64,000 nucleotides of DNA. Source: Catenulispora rubra. GTDB lineage: Bacteria; Actinomycetota; Actinomycetes; Streptomycetales; Catenulisporaceae. Shown piece by piece: positions 46,158 to 54,112 of this stretch; the first letter of the stretch is position 1, and every line of letters starts with the position of its first letter. The position numbers and the translations under genes were made by a program. Below the pieces are notes generated by a model, which was not told the origin of the DNA, ran no database searches, and saw only the letters and a program-made list of their open reading frames with translations. The DNA lies in contig NZ_JAACYW010000002.1 of NCBI RefSeq assembly GCF_015356825.1, positions 62,001 through 126,000 of the forward strand, read 5' to 3'.

Positions 46158-47683
46158 GTGTCAGAGTACGCTTTCGCCCCCGATCCCGAAGCCTGTTTCG
46201 ATGCCGCCCGCGACAGCCTGGAGCAGATGATCTGCGCCGCGCGCGAGCACGGCATATCTGGCGGCTGGTCGGCCGATACCGCCGAACGGGCCGTCCTCGC
46301 CGCGGGCCGCACGGTGGAACTGCAGGTGCTGCAAGGCTTCCACGACACCCAAGCCGCCGGGAGGATCGAGCCGCCGGTCGACGTGAACGGGGTGGTCCAT
46401 CAACGCGTCGAGCCCGGCCACGTGCGACACCAGTCCACCACGCTCGGCCAGGTGGCGGTGCACCGCCTGGCCTTCCGCGCCCTGGGCGCCGAGAACCTGT
46501 ATCCGGCCGACGCCGTACTGAACCTGCCCGCCGGGCTGTACTCCCACGAGGTCGCCAAGCTCGCCGCGATCGAGTCCGCCCGCGGCTCGTTCCACGACGC
46601 CGCCGAGGCCCTTTCCCGGGCGTGCGGCGCCGGCGTCGCCGCACCCCAGGCGGTGCGGGCCATGGCGATCAGCGCGGCGGCCGACTTCGCCGCGTTCTAT
46701 GACCACACCCCGCCGATGATGAGCGACGCCGCCACGCTGCTGGTGCTGTCGGTGGACGGCAAGGGCATCGTCATGCGCCCGGCCGACCTGCGCGAGGCCA
46801 CCCGCAAGAAGGCCGAGCGCGAGAAGGCCGCCGGCCGCCTGGGCGAGGACGGGCACGCCGGGCGCAAGCGCATGGCCACCATCGGCGCCGTCTACGACGC
46901 CGACCCCGCACCCCGCCGCCCGCACGACATCATCACCCTGGCCAAGGCCGAGAAGAAAAAGCGCAAGAAGAAGGCGAAGAAGAACCGCAAGAAGCGGCCC
47001 GGCCCGAAAGCCGTCCGCAAATGGCTCACCGCCTCAGTGGCCGACGACGCCGCCGAAGTCATCAAAGCGGTGTTCGACCAAGCCGAGGCCCGCGACCGGC
47101 GAGCACCGGCGCACCTGGGTCGTGCTCGTCGACGGCGCGATCGCCCAGATCGACGCCATCCGCGCCGAGGCCGCGAAACGGAACGCGCCGATCCACATCC
47201 TGATCGACGTCATACACGTCCTGCAATACCTGCACCACGCAGCCCACATCCTGCACAACGACGACACCGACACAGCGGTCGCCGAATGGGCCCTGACCAT
47301 CCTGAACGGCAGATCCGCGGACGTTGTCGACCACCTCGCCGCCGCGGCCGCAACTCGGAACGACCCCGAAGACCGCAAGAAAATCGGCGAGACCGTCACC
47401 TACCTGACCAACAAGCACGATCACCTGCGCTACGACACCGCCTTGGCCTCCGGCTGGCCGATCGCCACCGGCATCGTCGAGGGCGCCGGCCCGCCACCTG
47501 ATCGCCGACCGCCTGGACATCACCGGAGCCCGCTGGTCACTCACCGGCGCCGAAGCCGTCCTCAAACTCCGGGCCCTGATCTCCAACGGAGACTTCGAGG
47601 ACTACTGGCGCTACCACGTCAAGCAAGAACACCAACGTAACCACACAGCCCGCTACCAGCAGCAATACCATCTCACAGCCTGA
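46158..47683 (+). pseudogene. ISKra4-family transposase, two frameshifts
   Basis: The first segment (VSEYAFAPDPEACFDAARDSL ... LLVLSVDGKGIVMRPADLRE) is the ISKra4 N-terminal part with the first catalytic Asp in SVDGKG. A Lys-rich linker (EKKKRKKKAKKNRKKRPGPK) follows. Near 47115 the sense shifts frame to VLVDGAIAQIDAIRAEAAKR and IHILIDVIHVLQYLHHAAH. Near 47495 it shifts again to [20 protein letters not shown], then [22 protein letters not shown] 46158 has AAGGAAG 8 bp upstream. The two shifts make it inactive unless they are sequencing errors. Confidence 0.8.
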
Positions 47684-47749
47684 CCGGCGAAGTCACTCCA
47701 CATCATCTGCACCCCATCAGGTCTTGGGCAATCTGAGCTCGGCTACCGT

Positions 47750-48410
47750 CGCCAACCGACGAGTGGCTGATCGGCCTGGAGACCTCCATCAAGGCCCGCA
47801 TCAAACGAGTAACCGATCCCGAACACCGCAAGGTCCTCTAAAGCCTCGCCGCCTTGCACTATCTACGACGGCCGCGCACTGTCGCCATCCCACTACGCTG
47901 TTGACTCCGCCACCACCGCCCTCAACCAGCTGAGCTGGCTGACCGATCGCGGATAGACCCTGCCCACCTGTACGCAACACGACATCGACGACTGGCTCCC
48001 CAACGACCAGTTCTCTCGTTCCTGCGGGTTCGTCACCTGAGCCGTTCAGCGGCGACACGTGAACGCCATCGAGATCCCGCAGTTTCCCGGAGCACGACCA
48101 GCGCTGGGATCTCGCCCGCCGACTCCTGAACGATGAGTCGGTTCCGGCGGCCGACCGCGTCGCGGGGTTGCTGGTCCTGCAATACGCCCAACGCGTCGTG
48201 TGCATCACGCAGCTGACGACCAAGCACGCCGCCATCACCGACGCCAGCATGGAACTGCGTCTCGGCGAGGCACTGATCAGGCTCCCGACAGCGCTCGGAG
48301 ACCCTCTCAAGAGGCTGGTCGAGGACCGCCGCGAAGCACCAGCGACCGCGCCTGACGAAGCTGTCCGGCTCTATCCCGGCACTCGCTTGGACGGTCGATC
48401 ACATGCTGGA
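47750..48410 (+). pseudogene. Tyrosine-recombinase-type integrase, C-terminal half
   Basis: The frame resumes integrase-like sequence: DEWLIGLETSIKARIKRVTD, NQLSWLTDRG, the DLDAWL-equivalent HDIDDWLP, and ADRVAGLLVLQYAQRVVCITQLTTKH, then LPTALGDPLKRLVEDRREA. It contains stops after KVL, after DRG and elsewhere. It matches the part missing from the N-terminal half at 39588-40094, in the same orientation. Catalytic Arg/His/Tyr motifs cannot be traced with confidence. It is a dead mobile-element gene split by insertion. Confidence 0.65.
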
Positions 48411-48482
48411 TTCAAGACGCCAGCAACACACGGCCTGGCTACACAGCACAGGTCGCACGCCGTGAATAGCTCAACCGGTGGA

Positions 48483-49010
48483 TCATTTCGCGACGTAGGC
48501 GTGAGGCTGGGTGAGCAGCCACTGTTGGGCCAATCTGGGCGGGTCCCTGTCTTCGAACCACGGCTTCCACCGACGCACCGACTCGTCATGAGCAGTGAGA
48601 TAGCGACCGCTGTGGCAAGCCTGAATCAGGCAACCGACACCGTCGGGAGCCTTCTCAAGCCGCCAGTGCTGCCAGGGCTTTCCGTGCTGGTCCCACATCC
48701 ACAGCGCCGGTTCCGTCGAGTTGGGTCCCGAGTCCAAGACGAGCCCGTTGGCCGCCGACACGATGTAGATCTCCCCGGCAACACCGGTCGGCTTCAAAGC
48801 CCACAGCTGCTGCGGGAGCCCATGCGGCTCCCACAGGTGTGGCTCGCCAGCCGTGCTACGAAGTGCGGTGTCGAGAGCAAGCCCGCAATCACGAGCAATG
48901 ATCAGAAAAGGGCCGGCAGGTTCAGATGACTTCTTCCGCCGCAATGTCACGTCGATGCCGCCGGCGCTGACGTCCAGCAACGGCAAGCGGAGCTTCACGC
49001 TGAGGTCCAC
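48483..49010 (-). CDS. Ricin-type beta-trefoil (lectin-like) protein
   Basis: This 175-residue protein has a C-terminal trefoil with QxW-type repeats: LPQQLWALKP, KPWQHWRLEK and LAQQWLLTQP, and the GLVLDSGPNSTEPALWMWD sub-domain typical of RICIN folds. There is no signal peptide or TM, so it is probably cytosolic, unlike secreted sugar-binding lectins. Start is GTG 49010, with a poor ribosome-binding site. It stands alone at the border between the integrase relic and the defence-like block. A carbohydrate or protein surface target is plausible. Confidence 0.72.
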   Translation of the reverse strand: MDLSVKLRLPLLDVSAGGIDVTLRRKKSSEPAGPFLIIARDCGLALDTALRSTAGEPHLWEPHGLPQQLWALKPTGVAGEIYIVSAANGLVLDSGPNSTEPALWMWDQHGKPWQHWRLEKAPDGVGCLIQACHSGRYLTAHDESVRRWKPWFEDRDPPRLAQQWLLTQPHAYVAK

Positions 49011-49283
49011 GAACCCAAGCTACAGCGCGGTCCAACTACCAGAAGCCTGATTCAGGCAACTGAAATGAATCTGATCCGATCCGAGAGGGCAAGCTCACTC
49101 GCCGTATTCCGCAGCCTCCAACTCCCGTGCCTACCAGTAGCATGGCGCACGGTGGGCAGTGCTCTGGCGGAGGGATAACCCATCCCTGGTAGCGGGCGTT
49201 GTGAAGAGACCGGCGGACGTCGGTGAGCACTGTTAGGCTCGCTGTCGATGGGGGTTGATGGTGATCAACCAAAGGAATGCGCA

Positions 49284-49541
49284 ATGCCCGAGTACTACAC
49301 GCTTGTCGAGATGAAGTACTACCAGCGCCAGACCATGCCGCCTGTGACGGACCGTCGTCCGGTGTTGCTCCACGCGTCGCTCGACGCCGAGGGCGGAATT
49401 GTTGTTGCTTGCTCGTACCAGGTGGAGGTGGAGAGGGACGTGCCCAGGCGGGACCTGGCCTTCTCCGCTGGGTGGAAGACGGTGGTCCAGAGAGCGCCGG
49501 AGTGTCGGGCGTGCGTGGTGGCCATCGCCACGGCGAGCTGA
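49284..49541 (+). CDS. Small hypothetical protein
   Basis: This 85-residue protein begins MPEYYTLVEMKYYQRQTMPP with AAAGGA upstream. A C-x-x-C pair occurs in the tail (PECRACVVAIATAS), which could bind metal. A candidate -10 box (TAGGCT, 49234-49239) lies 45 bp upstream. No family was recognised. Its codon use is actinomycete-like. Confidence 0.55.
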   Translation: MPEYYTLVEMKYYQRQTMPPVTDRRPVLLHASLDAEGGIVVACSYQVEVERDVPRRDLAFSAGWKTVVQRAPECRACVVAIATAS

Positions 49542-49699
49542 TCTTGTCGTGCCTACCGACCGGCAGAGTGGGCGGGCACCAGCTGGAACATCTGCACGAG
49601 GAGAGTGTCCGGCGAGCCTGCTAACCCGCTACGCCTATGCGAGGTGCGGAGGTCGTCCTGCCGTCCATGGGCAAGCGGCCATGAATTACGCCCGTGCGC

Positions 49700-50483
49700 G
49701 GCAGGGGTGGAAGGGTCCGCCACGGCTGGGGCGCGGTTGCTTTGGCACCGTGGTCGTCGCGATGTCTTCGACGGCTGCCTGTCTGACGGCCCAGCGGAGC
49801 AGGTCTACGCGCGTCTTGAACGGGAAGGCCAGGTCGTAGAGCGTCTCCTGGGGTCGTCGCCGGGCAGCGGAGCGCGGTTCCAGAGGGCCTCTCGTGCTTC
49901 GTGGATCCGCCGTAGACGTGCAGGGTCCTGCCGTTCGGCGTTGAGCTTGATTTCTTCGGTGACCGGCGGTCTGTCCGGTCCGAAGACGGTCACATCCCCG
50001 ATGGGCAGACAGTTGTTCAGGTCGTGCAGGATCGCGAACGATCCGCTTTCCCGCGCGGCTTCGACCCGCCTGAGGGCGGCGCGCAGGCCCTCCTTGCAGG
50101 CCATTGTCCCAGGCTGGTTCATCGCGGCACCGGAGCCAGGATGGCCCGGCGGTCGAAGCCGAACGCGCGCCAGGCCATCGCGTCGCCGTCGAGCGGTACT
50201 GGCGGCTGCTGCGCTCCCATTTCTCTCGCTCGAAGATCCACGTGCCTGAGTCGGATGGGTCCATGCCGGGACTCAGGTTCGGCCTGCGGGCCCTCGTGGA
50301 CAAGCGTTGGCCGCCTGCGAAAGCGCGTTGCGGTTTGCCTCCGCTTCCAGCACCCGTTGGAGTATTTCCTGTCGGAAGTCGAAGCCGTCGCGGGACCCTC
50401 GCCCTCCCGCAACTGTTCAGCGCGACGAGGGTCTGTCGCGCAGCCTGGTGTCGCGGGTGGACGAGCACCTCCTCAGGCGTCAA
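49700..50483 (-). pseudogene. Broken gene of an unrecognised conserved family
   Basis: The best-preserved piece (49805-50122) reads ALRRVEAARESGSFAILHDL, NNCLPIGDVTVFGPDRPPVTEEIKLN and RRIHEAREALWNRAPLPGDD. In another frame it continues LYDLAFPFKTRVDLLRWAVRQ, and upstream pieces read WERSSRQYRSTATRWPGA. The T-E-E-I-K-x-N core resembles a nuclease-like beta strand with acidic and Lys residues, but I cannot name the family. At least two frameshifts make it inactive. Confidence 0.5.
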
Positions 50484-50627
50484 CCCCGGATCGAACGACC
50501 TCTCATGGCCTTATTGTTCTCGTCGACCGTCGAGAAGACGCGGAAAAATTTACGGCCGGTCATACTGTCGGCCACTCACGACGGAAGGTCGGATCAGGTT
50601 TTTGAGAGAGATGCCCGTCGTATGGGC

Positions 50628-51512
50628 CTACTCGCCGTCGATGCCACGCCTGTGCAGCTCGGCGGCTGCTTCACGGAAGAGCGAGCGCCACCTCTCGCCG
50701 TCGGCGCTCAGGGTCTTGATCGCATGACAGTTCGGGCAGACGGCGATCATGTTGGCAGGATGGTCACGACCGTTGAGTGCGAGGTCGACGACGTGATCGA
50801 CCTGGAGTATCGGCTTCCCGGCCTGCGTGAAGTGCTGGAATCGGGGGTGCTCGCACTCCGGGTTCTCGCAGAAGCCGCCGGAACGCTGGATGACCAGCTC
50901 GACCGCTTTCGGGTCGCGGTACGGCTCTGTGGTCACGGTGGTGATCGCCTCCGGTCCTACACGGTGTGTGGCGCGGTATTCCAGCAAGCCGACGGCGGCG
51001 GCATAGGGATTTCCGCTCAGTCGGTCGAGCAGCCGGTGGAGAGCGCGGCGGTTGTCGGCGCTCTCGAGGCGGTAGATGGTGCTGCGGGCTTTCATGACCC
51101 CGGCCAAGTCGGCAGTGGGGTCTGCTGTGCCGAGCCAGCGGACGGAACGACGACGTAGGTAGCCATCTTCGTCGGCGTCCGGATCACCGGTCAGATCGTA
51201 GAAATCGCCCGAGACAGCGCCGAAGCGGATCTTGCCGTGGTCGACGACGGCCACGGTGTCGTCGATCCGCATGACGTTGATGAAACTGCCGATCATGGCG
51301 GCGGTCCGTTTGACGCCGGCTTCGGTCTTGTCCGGGTAGCACTTGGCGACCCGGGCCTCCAGCTCGGCGTGCGTGATGCCGGAGTGCAGGCGGCCGGTGA
51401 CCGGATGGAATCCGATGGCGCACACGCCAGAGCTTTCCCACTGCGGGAAGCGGTCCTCACCGACTTTTCCAGCGCGCATGACCCAGACAGTGCCCGTCTC
51501 GTTTGGAGACAT
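50628..51512 (-). CDS. EVE/PUA-like domain fused to HNH endonuclease (candidate type IV restriction enzyme)
   Basis: In this 294-residue protein the N-terminal part (VWVMRAGKVGEDRFPQWESSG, then CAIGFHPV and a YPDKTEAGVKRTAAMIGSFINVMRI helix) resembles the EVE/PUA-type or Mrr N-terminal domain that reads modified bases. The C-terminal HNH nuclease has GGFCENPECEHP, then LQVDHVVDLALNGRDHPANM and CPNCHAIKT, with zinc cysteines CxxxxC and CxxC and the catalytic HVV. Such fusions are predicted modification-dependent restriction enzymes that cut phage or foreign DNA. The gene is isolated and intact, at the start of a defence-like block. Confidence 0.78.
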   Translation of the reverse strand: MSPNETGTVWVMRAGKVGEDRFPQWESSGVCAIGFHPVTGRLHSGITHAELEARVAKCYPDKTEAGVKRTAAMIGSFINVMRIDDTVAVVDHGKIRFGAVSGDFYDLTGDPDADEDGYLRRRSVRWLGTADPTADLAGVMKARSTIYRLESADNRRALHRLLDRLSGNPYAAAVGLLEYRATHRVGPEAITTVTTEPYRDPKAVELVIQRSGGFCENPECEHPRFQHFTQAGKPILQVDHVVDLALNGRDHPANMIAVCPNCHAIKTLSADGERWRSLFREAAAELHRRGIDGE

Positions 51513-51584
51513 AGTCCGGGCGTCCCCTTTCGCTTCACGAATGTGTGATTGAGGCGTGCCGCGATCGCTCGGCAGGCCTCCTCG

Positions 51585-52982
51585 TCATGACGGACTGCCC
51601 GCCGAGGCTGCCGGCTGGTCAAACGGCCGCCCTAACACGTTCGGCGGCAGCAATTCAGGCTGGAGGCCTCGGACTACGGCCATCAGAAGGAGTCCTGCCG
51701 ACGCGAGGGCTGCGATCCAGACACCGGGCAGCACTTCGACCCGCACCATGCTGTTTGCGCTGGTCAGAGATGGCAGCGACCAGTGGAACGCGTTCGCGAC
51801 CTGCTCAAGGGTGAACGGCCTTTTGAGGAGCACGGTGACGCACGGGGCGACTGCGCATACAGCCGCGGACAGATAGAGGCCGGCTGCGAGGGCCGAGGAG
51901 CTGATGCATGCGGCGAGGACGCCGATCGCGGCGACCAGAGCCGTGAACGTGAGCGCCTGGACGACTCGCTGCCCTGGCTGCTGCGAAAGCGAGCAGCATG
52001 GCGCGAAGTCGTACGTCTGGGGTGTGCCCCTGCTGATATAGGTGAGGACGTCCCGGCTCCACGGCCACCAATCCCCAAGAAGCCATGCTCCAGCTAGGAT
52101 CAACCCAGCTGCTGCCCAGGTTCCAGTGGTTCGGGTTCGGACCGGAGCCAGATCCCCAGACCGGCGCAGGGCGGTGGTAGCAACGCAAGCTGCGCCCATG
52201 CTGGCCGCCGCCCAGGCAGCCCCCAGATAGAAACCGGCGCCGGGCGAGTCGTAACTGCTGGTTCCCGCGGCGGTACCGCGCAGCACGTCACCGACGTCGA
52301 CGACGAACAGGGTCAGGAAGAGGAAGCCGCAACCGACGACCATGCCAAGGCCCAGCCGGGCTGTTTTGCCGACAAGGACCAGGGCGGCGGCTATCAGTAG
52401 TGCACCGACGAGGACCAAGTTGTAAACCAAGCTGGCGGGCGAGTCATGGAGCGTCACGCGCGCGGCGTCGGCGCCAACGTATGAGTAAGAAGGAAACAGC
52501 GCGATGAGGTTGAAGACTGCAGCGACCGCCGCCATCGCACCCGAGACCAAGCGCAGCCGCCGATCGATGGGCAGTTCCGTCGGCGACGGTGACCGGACCA
52601 CCTGACGAATAGCCTGCTCCCACTCGCGCCCAAAGATGTGCGGCGTGATGTATCGCAGAATTTTGCCGCTACTGAGCGCGATGGTGAACTCTGGGGATAC
52701 CGGCCGCCATGACCGCCGAACGGTGGCGATATCAGCGTAAGCCACCCTATGCTGTTCAAGGCTATCGCTGTATACGTAGCCAGACTTAGTGAGAACCACG
52801 AATCCGTTGGGATCGGACGGTCTGCCGTCGCCCTTCATGCATCCGGGACCGCTGGCGAGCGCGTCATCCAATGACTCCCCGTCAACGAACAGATGCTGAA
52901 CGGCGGCTGCTCTCTGCTGCGTGCGCTGCCACAGGATGAGCTGAGCTTCCGAGGGGGGTATCACCACGGCGGCACCGTACAC
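51585..52982 (-). CDS. PH-like domain membrane protein, about nine TM
   Basis: In this 465-residue protein the N-terminal 130 residues form a soluble strand-rich region (VVLTKSGYVYSDSLEQHRVAYADIATVRRSW...EFTIALSSGKILRYI) resembling bacterial PH domains. About nine TM spans follow. The start is GTG 52982 behind GGGGAGGG. Residues LILAGAWLLGDWWPWSRDVLTY are encoded by 52039-52101, the stretch copied to 39515. There is no enzyme motif. It may be a membrane sensor or effector of unknown role beside the restriction-type gene. Confidence is good for the topology and low for the function. Confidence 0.65.
   Translation of the reverse strand: MYGAAVVIPPSEAQLILWQRTQQRAAAVQHLFVDGESLDDALASGPGCMKGDGRPSDPNGFVVLTKSGYVYSDSLEQHRVAYADIATVRRSWRPVSPEFTIALSSGKILRYITPHIFGREWEQAIRQVVRSPSPTELPIDRRLRLVSGAMAAVAAVFNLIALFPSYSYVGADAARVTLHDSPASLVYNLVLVGALLIAAALVLVGKTARLGLGMVVGCGFLFLTLFVVDVGDVLRGTAAGTSSYDSPGAGFYLGAAWAAASMGAACVATTALRRSGDLAPVRTRTTGTWAAAGLILAGAWLLGDWWPWSRDVLTYISRGTPQTYDFAPCCSLSQQPGQRVVQALTFTALVAAIGVLAACISSSALAAGLYLSAAVCAVAPCVTVLLKRPFTLEQVANAFHWSLPSLTSANSMVRVEVLPGVWIAALASAGLLLMAVVRGLQPELLPPNVLGRPFDQPAASAGSPS
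52039..52101 (-). repeat. Source copy of a 63-bp duplicated segment
   Basis: This lies inside the membrane protein gene. Its reverse complement is 61/63 identical to 39515-39577. The two copies are inverted relative to each other and 12.5 kb apart, so they are not directly repeated att sites. Which copy is the source is inferred from the intact reading frame here. Confidence 0.8.
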
Positions 52983-53282
52983 CCTCCCCGGGTCGTCTCG
53001 CAGCGGTTGCCTCGTCAGCGCACCATGGTCGACGATGACGCCCTGACCGGGCTCACCTTCGCCACCGACACGGTTTCGGCGGACTGGTTCGGGGGGAGTG
53101 AACAGCCACCTTCTCCACGTGTTGACGGTTCGACGCGACCAACGGCTTCGGCCGTGGCCCTTGACAACTGGTCGGCAGAGAAGTCATGGACGAGGCGTAC
53201 CTGGTCGGCGTACGACAACCTCAGGCGTGTGGAGCATGGAGCTGACGTTCGCAGTGAGCAGCTTCAGGGAGAGGACCAGGGC

Positions 53283-53438
53283 ATGGATGTTGTGGTCGAC
53301 TCCGAAATCGACGATCTCCTCGGTCCCGGTCACCGCCGACGTTTGATTTGCCTCGCCGACGCCGCCGGTGTTTTGCCTGTCGTGGAGGACGGCTCAGGGC
53401 TGGGAATGGTCGGCCGGCCGGTTGTGGCAGAGTTCTGA
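53283..53438 (+). CDS. Possible small protein, low support
   Basis: This is a 51-residue frame from ATG 53283 (MDVVVDSEIDDLLGPGHRRR) preceded by AGGGAGAGGACCAGGGC. The frame extends open upstream, so the start is uncertain. It has coding-like composition and no recognised family. The rest of 52983-53588 holds nothing I can support. Confidence 0.25.
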   Translation: MDVVVDSEIDDLLGPGHRRRLICLADAAGVLPVVEDGSGLGMVGRPVVAEF

Positions 53439-53588
53439 TGTGGCGACACGTGACACTGGCCGGTGCTGGTGGACTGATCGGGTGTGGCTGCCGCCGACTG
53501 CGTACGCAAGCGGATTACGAACTACCATGATGGACATCTCTGCGCAGCGACCACCTCTTGAATCCAGACCAGACCGATGGAGTGTGAC

Positions 53589-53981
53589 ATGGATGTTTCA
53601 GCGCTGCTCCTTCCGGGAGCACAGAAGGTCGCCACCGCCATGCTCGGCGATGCCTGGAATGCGACACGCGACGCCATCGCACGCCGATGGGGCAGGGGCG
53701 ATAAGCAGGCTGTTGACAAGGTGGCTGCCGACCTGGAGGTTTCACGCACCCGGGTGCTCGCGCTCGCCGGCGGCGATGCGCCGGACGAACGGCTGCTGAC
53801 CGCGTACTGGATGGGCTATCTGGCGGGGGTCGCAAATGACCACCCCGACTGGTTGGAGACGCTCGCGGACGTCGTCACGCCTCAGGCCGGGACTCCGCGG
53901 ACGGGGGGCATTGTCAACACCGGCGAGATCGGGAAGTTCGTCAAGATCGACGGAGACGTCAACGGCGGACTTCGGATGTGA
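53589..53981 (+). CDS. Small helical protein with glycine-rich NTG/GD tail
   Basis: This 130-residue protein has an N-terminal half that is helical (ALLLPGAQKVATAMLGDAWN), with a tract that resembles an HTH-like helical bundle (QAVDKVAADLEVSRTRVLALAG). The C-terminus ends GGIVNTGEIGKFVKIDGDVNGGLRM, a short Gly/Asn repeat resembling the AG-x-I/V-x-GG pieces at the N-termini of the nearby STAND ATPases. The start is ATG 53589, with GGAG upstream. Its stop overlaps the GTG of a 44-codon frame at 53978. It may be an adaptor or effector of the adjacent STAND protein. Function unknown. Confidence 0.62.
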   Translation: MDVSALLLPGAQKVATAMLGDAWNATRDAIARRWGRGDKQAVDKVAADLEVSRTRVLALAGGDAPDERLLTAYWMGYLAGVANDHPDWLETLADVVTPQAGTPRTGGIVNTGEIGKFVKIDGDVNGGLRM

Positions 53982-54112
53982 TCTTCATGCACTGGTGGGA
54001 GGCCGAAGTCGCGCTACTCGGCATCGATCCTCAACGCAACCGGAGCTTGAAGCCGTGGTCAGGCCCGCGCGTGAGGAGCGACTCATACGCTCGGTGTCGG
54101 CTCATCCGTTGA
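53978..54112 (+). CDS. Possible truncated coupled gene
   Basis: GTG 53978 overlaps the previous stop by GTGA and opens a 44-residue frame (MIFMHWWEAEVALLGIDPQR...). The coupling argues for translation, but the short length and the 11-bp overlap with the convergent STAND gene suggest a gene cut short by rearrangement. Its larger partner, probably an effector, seems to have been lost. Confidence 0.35.
   Translation: MIFMHWWEAEVALLGIDPQRNRSLKPWSGPRVRSDSYARCRLIR

Larger units (their letters stand above)
45226..47715 (+). mobile_element. ISKra4-type insertion sequence
   Basis: GGGGTGCAGATGATG (45226-45240) and its exact complement CATCATCTGCACCCC (47701-47715) are perfect 15-bp inverted repeats bounding 2490 bp. 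The interior carries a small frame at the left end, an HTH-like accessory gene and an ISKra4-family transposase with two frameshifts. No clear target-site duplication is visible. Beyond the right end the integrase gene resumes. A diverged left-end copy lies at 40083-40199. Confidence 0.8.

Noticed and set aside
39515..52101. 63-bp copies as attL/attR of an integrated element
   Set aside because: They are inverted relative to each other, whereas att copies flanking an integrated element are direct; one copy lies inside an intact coding sequence.
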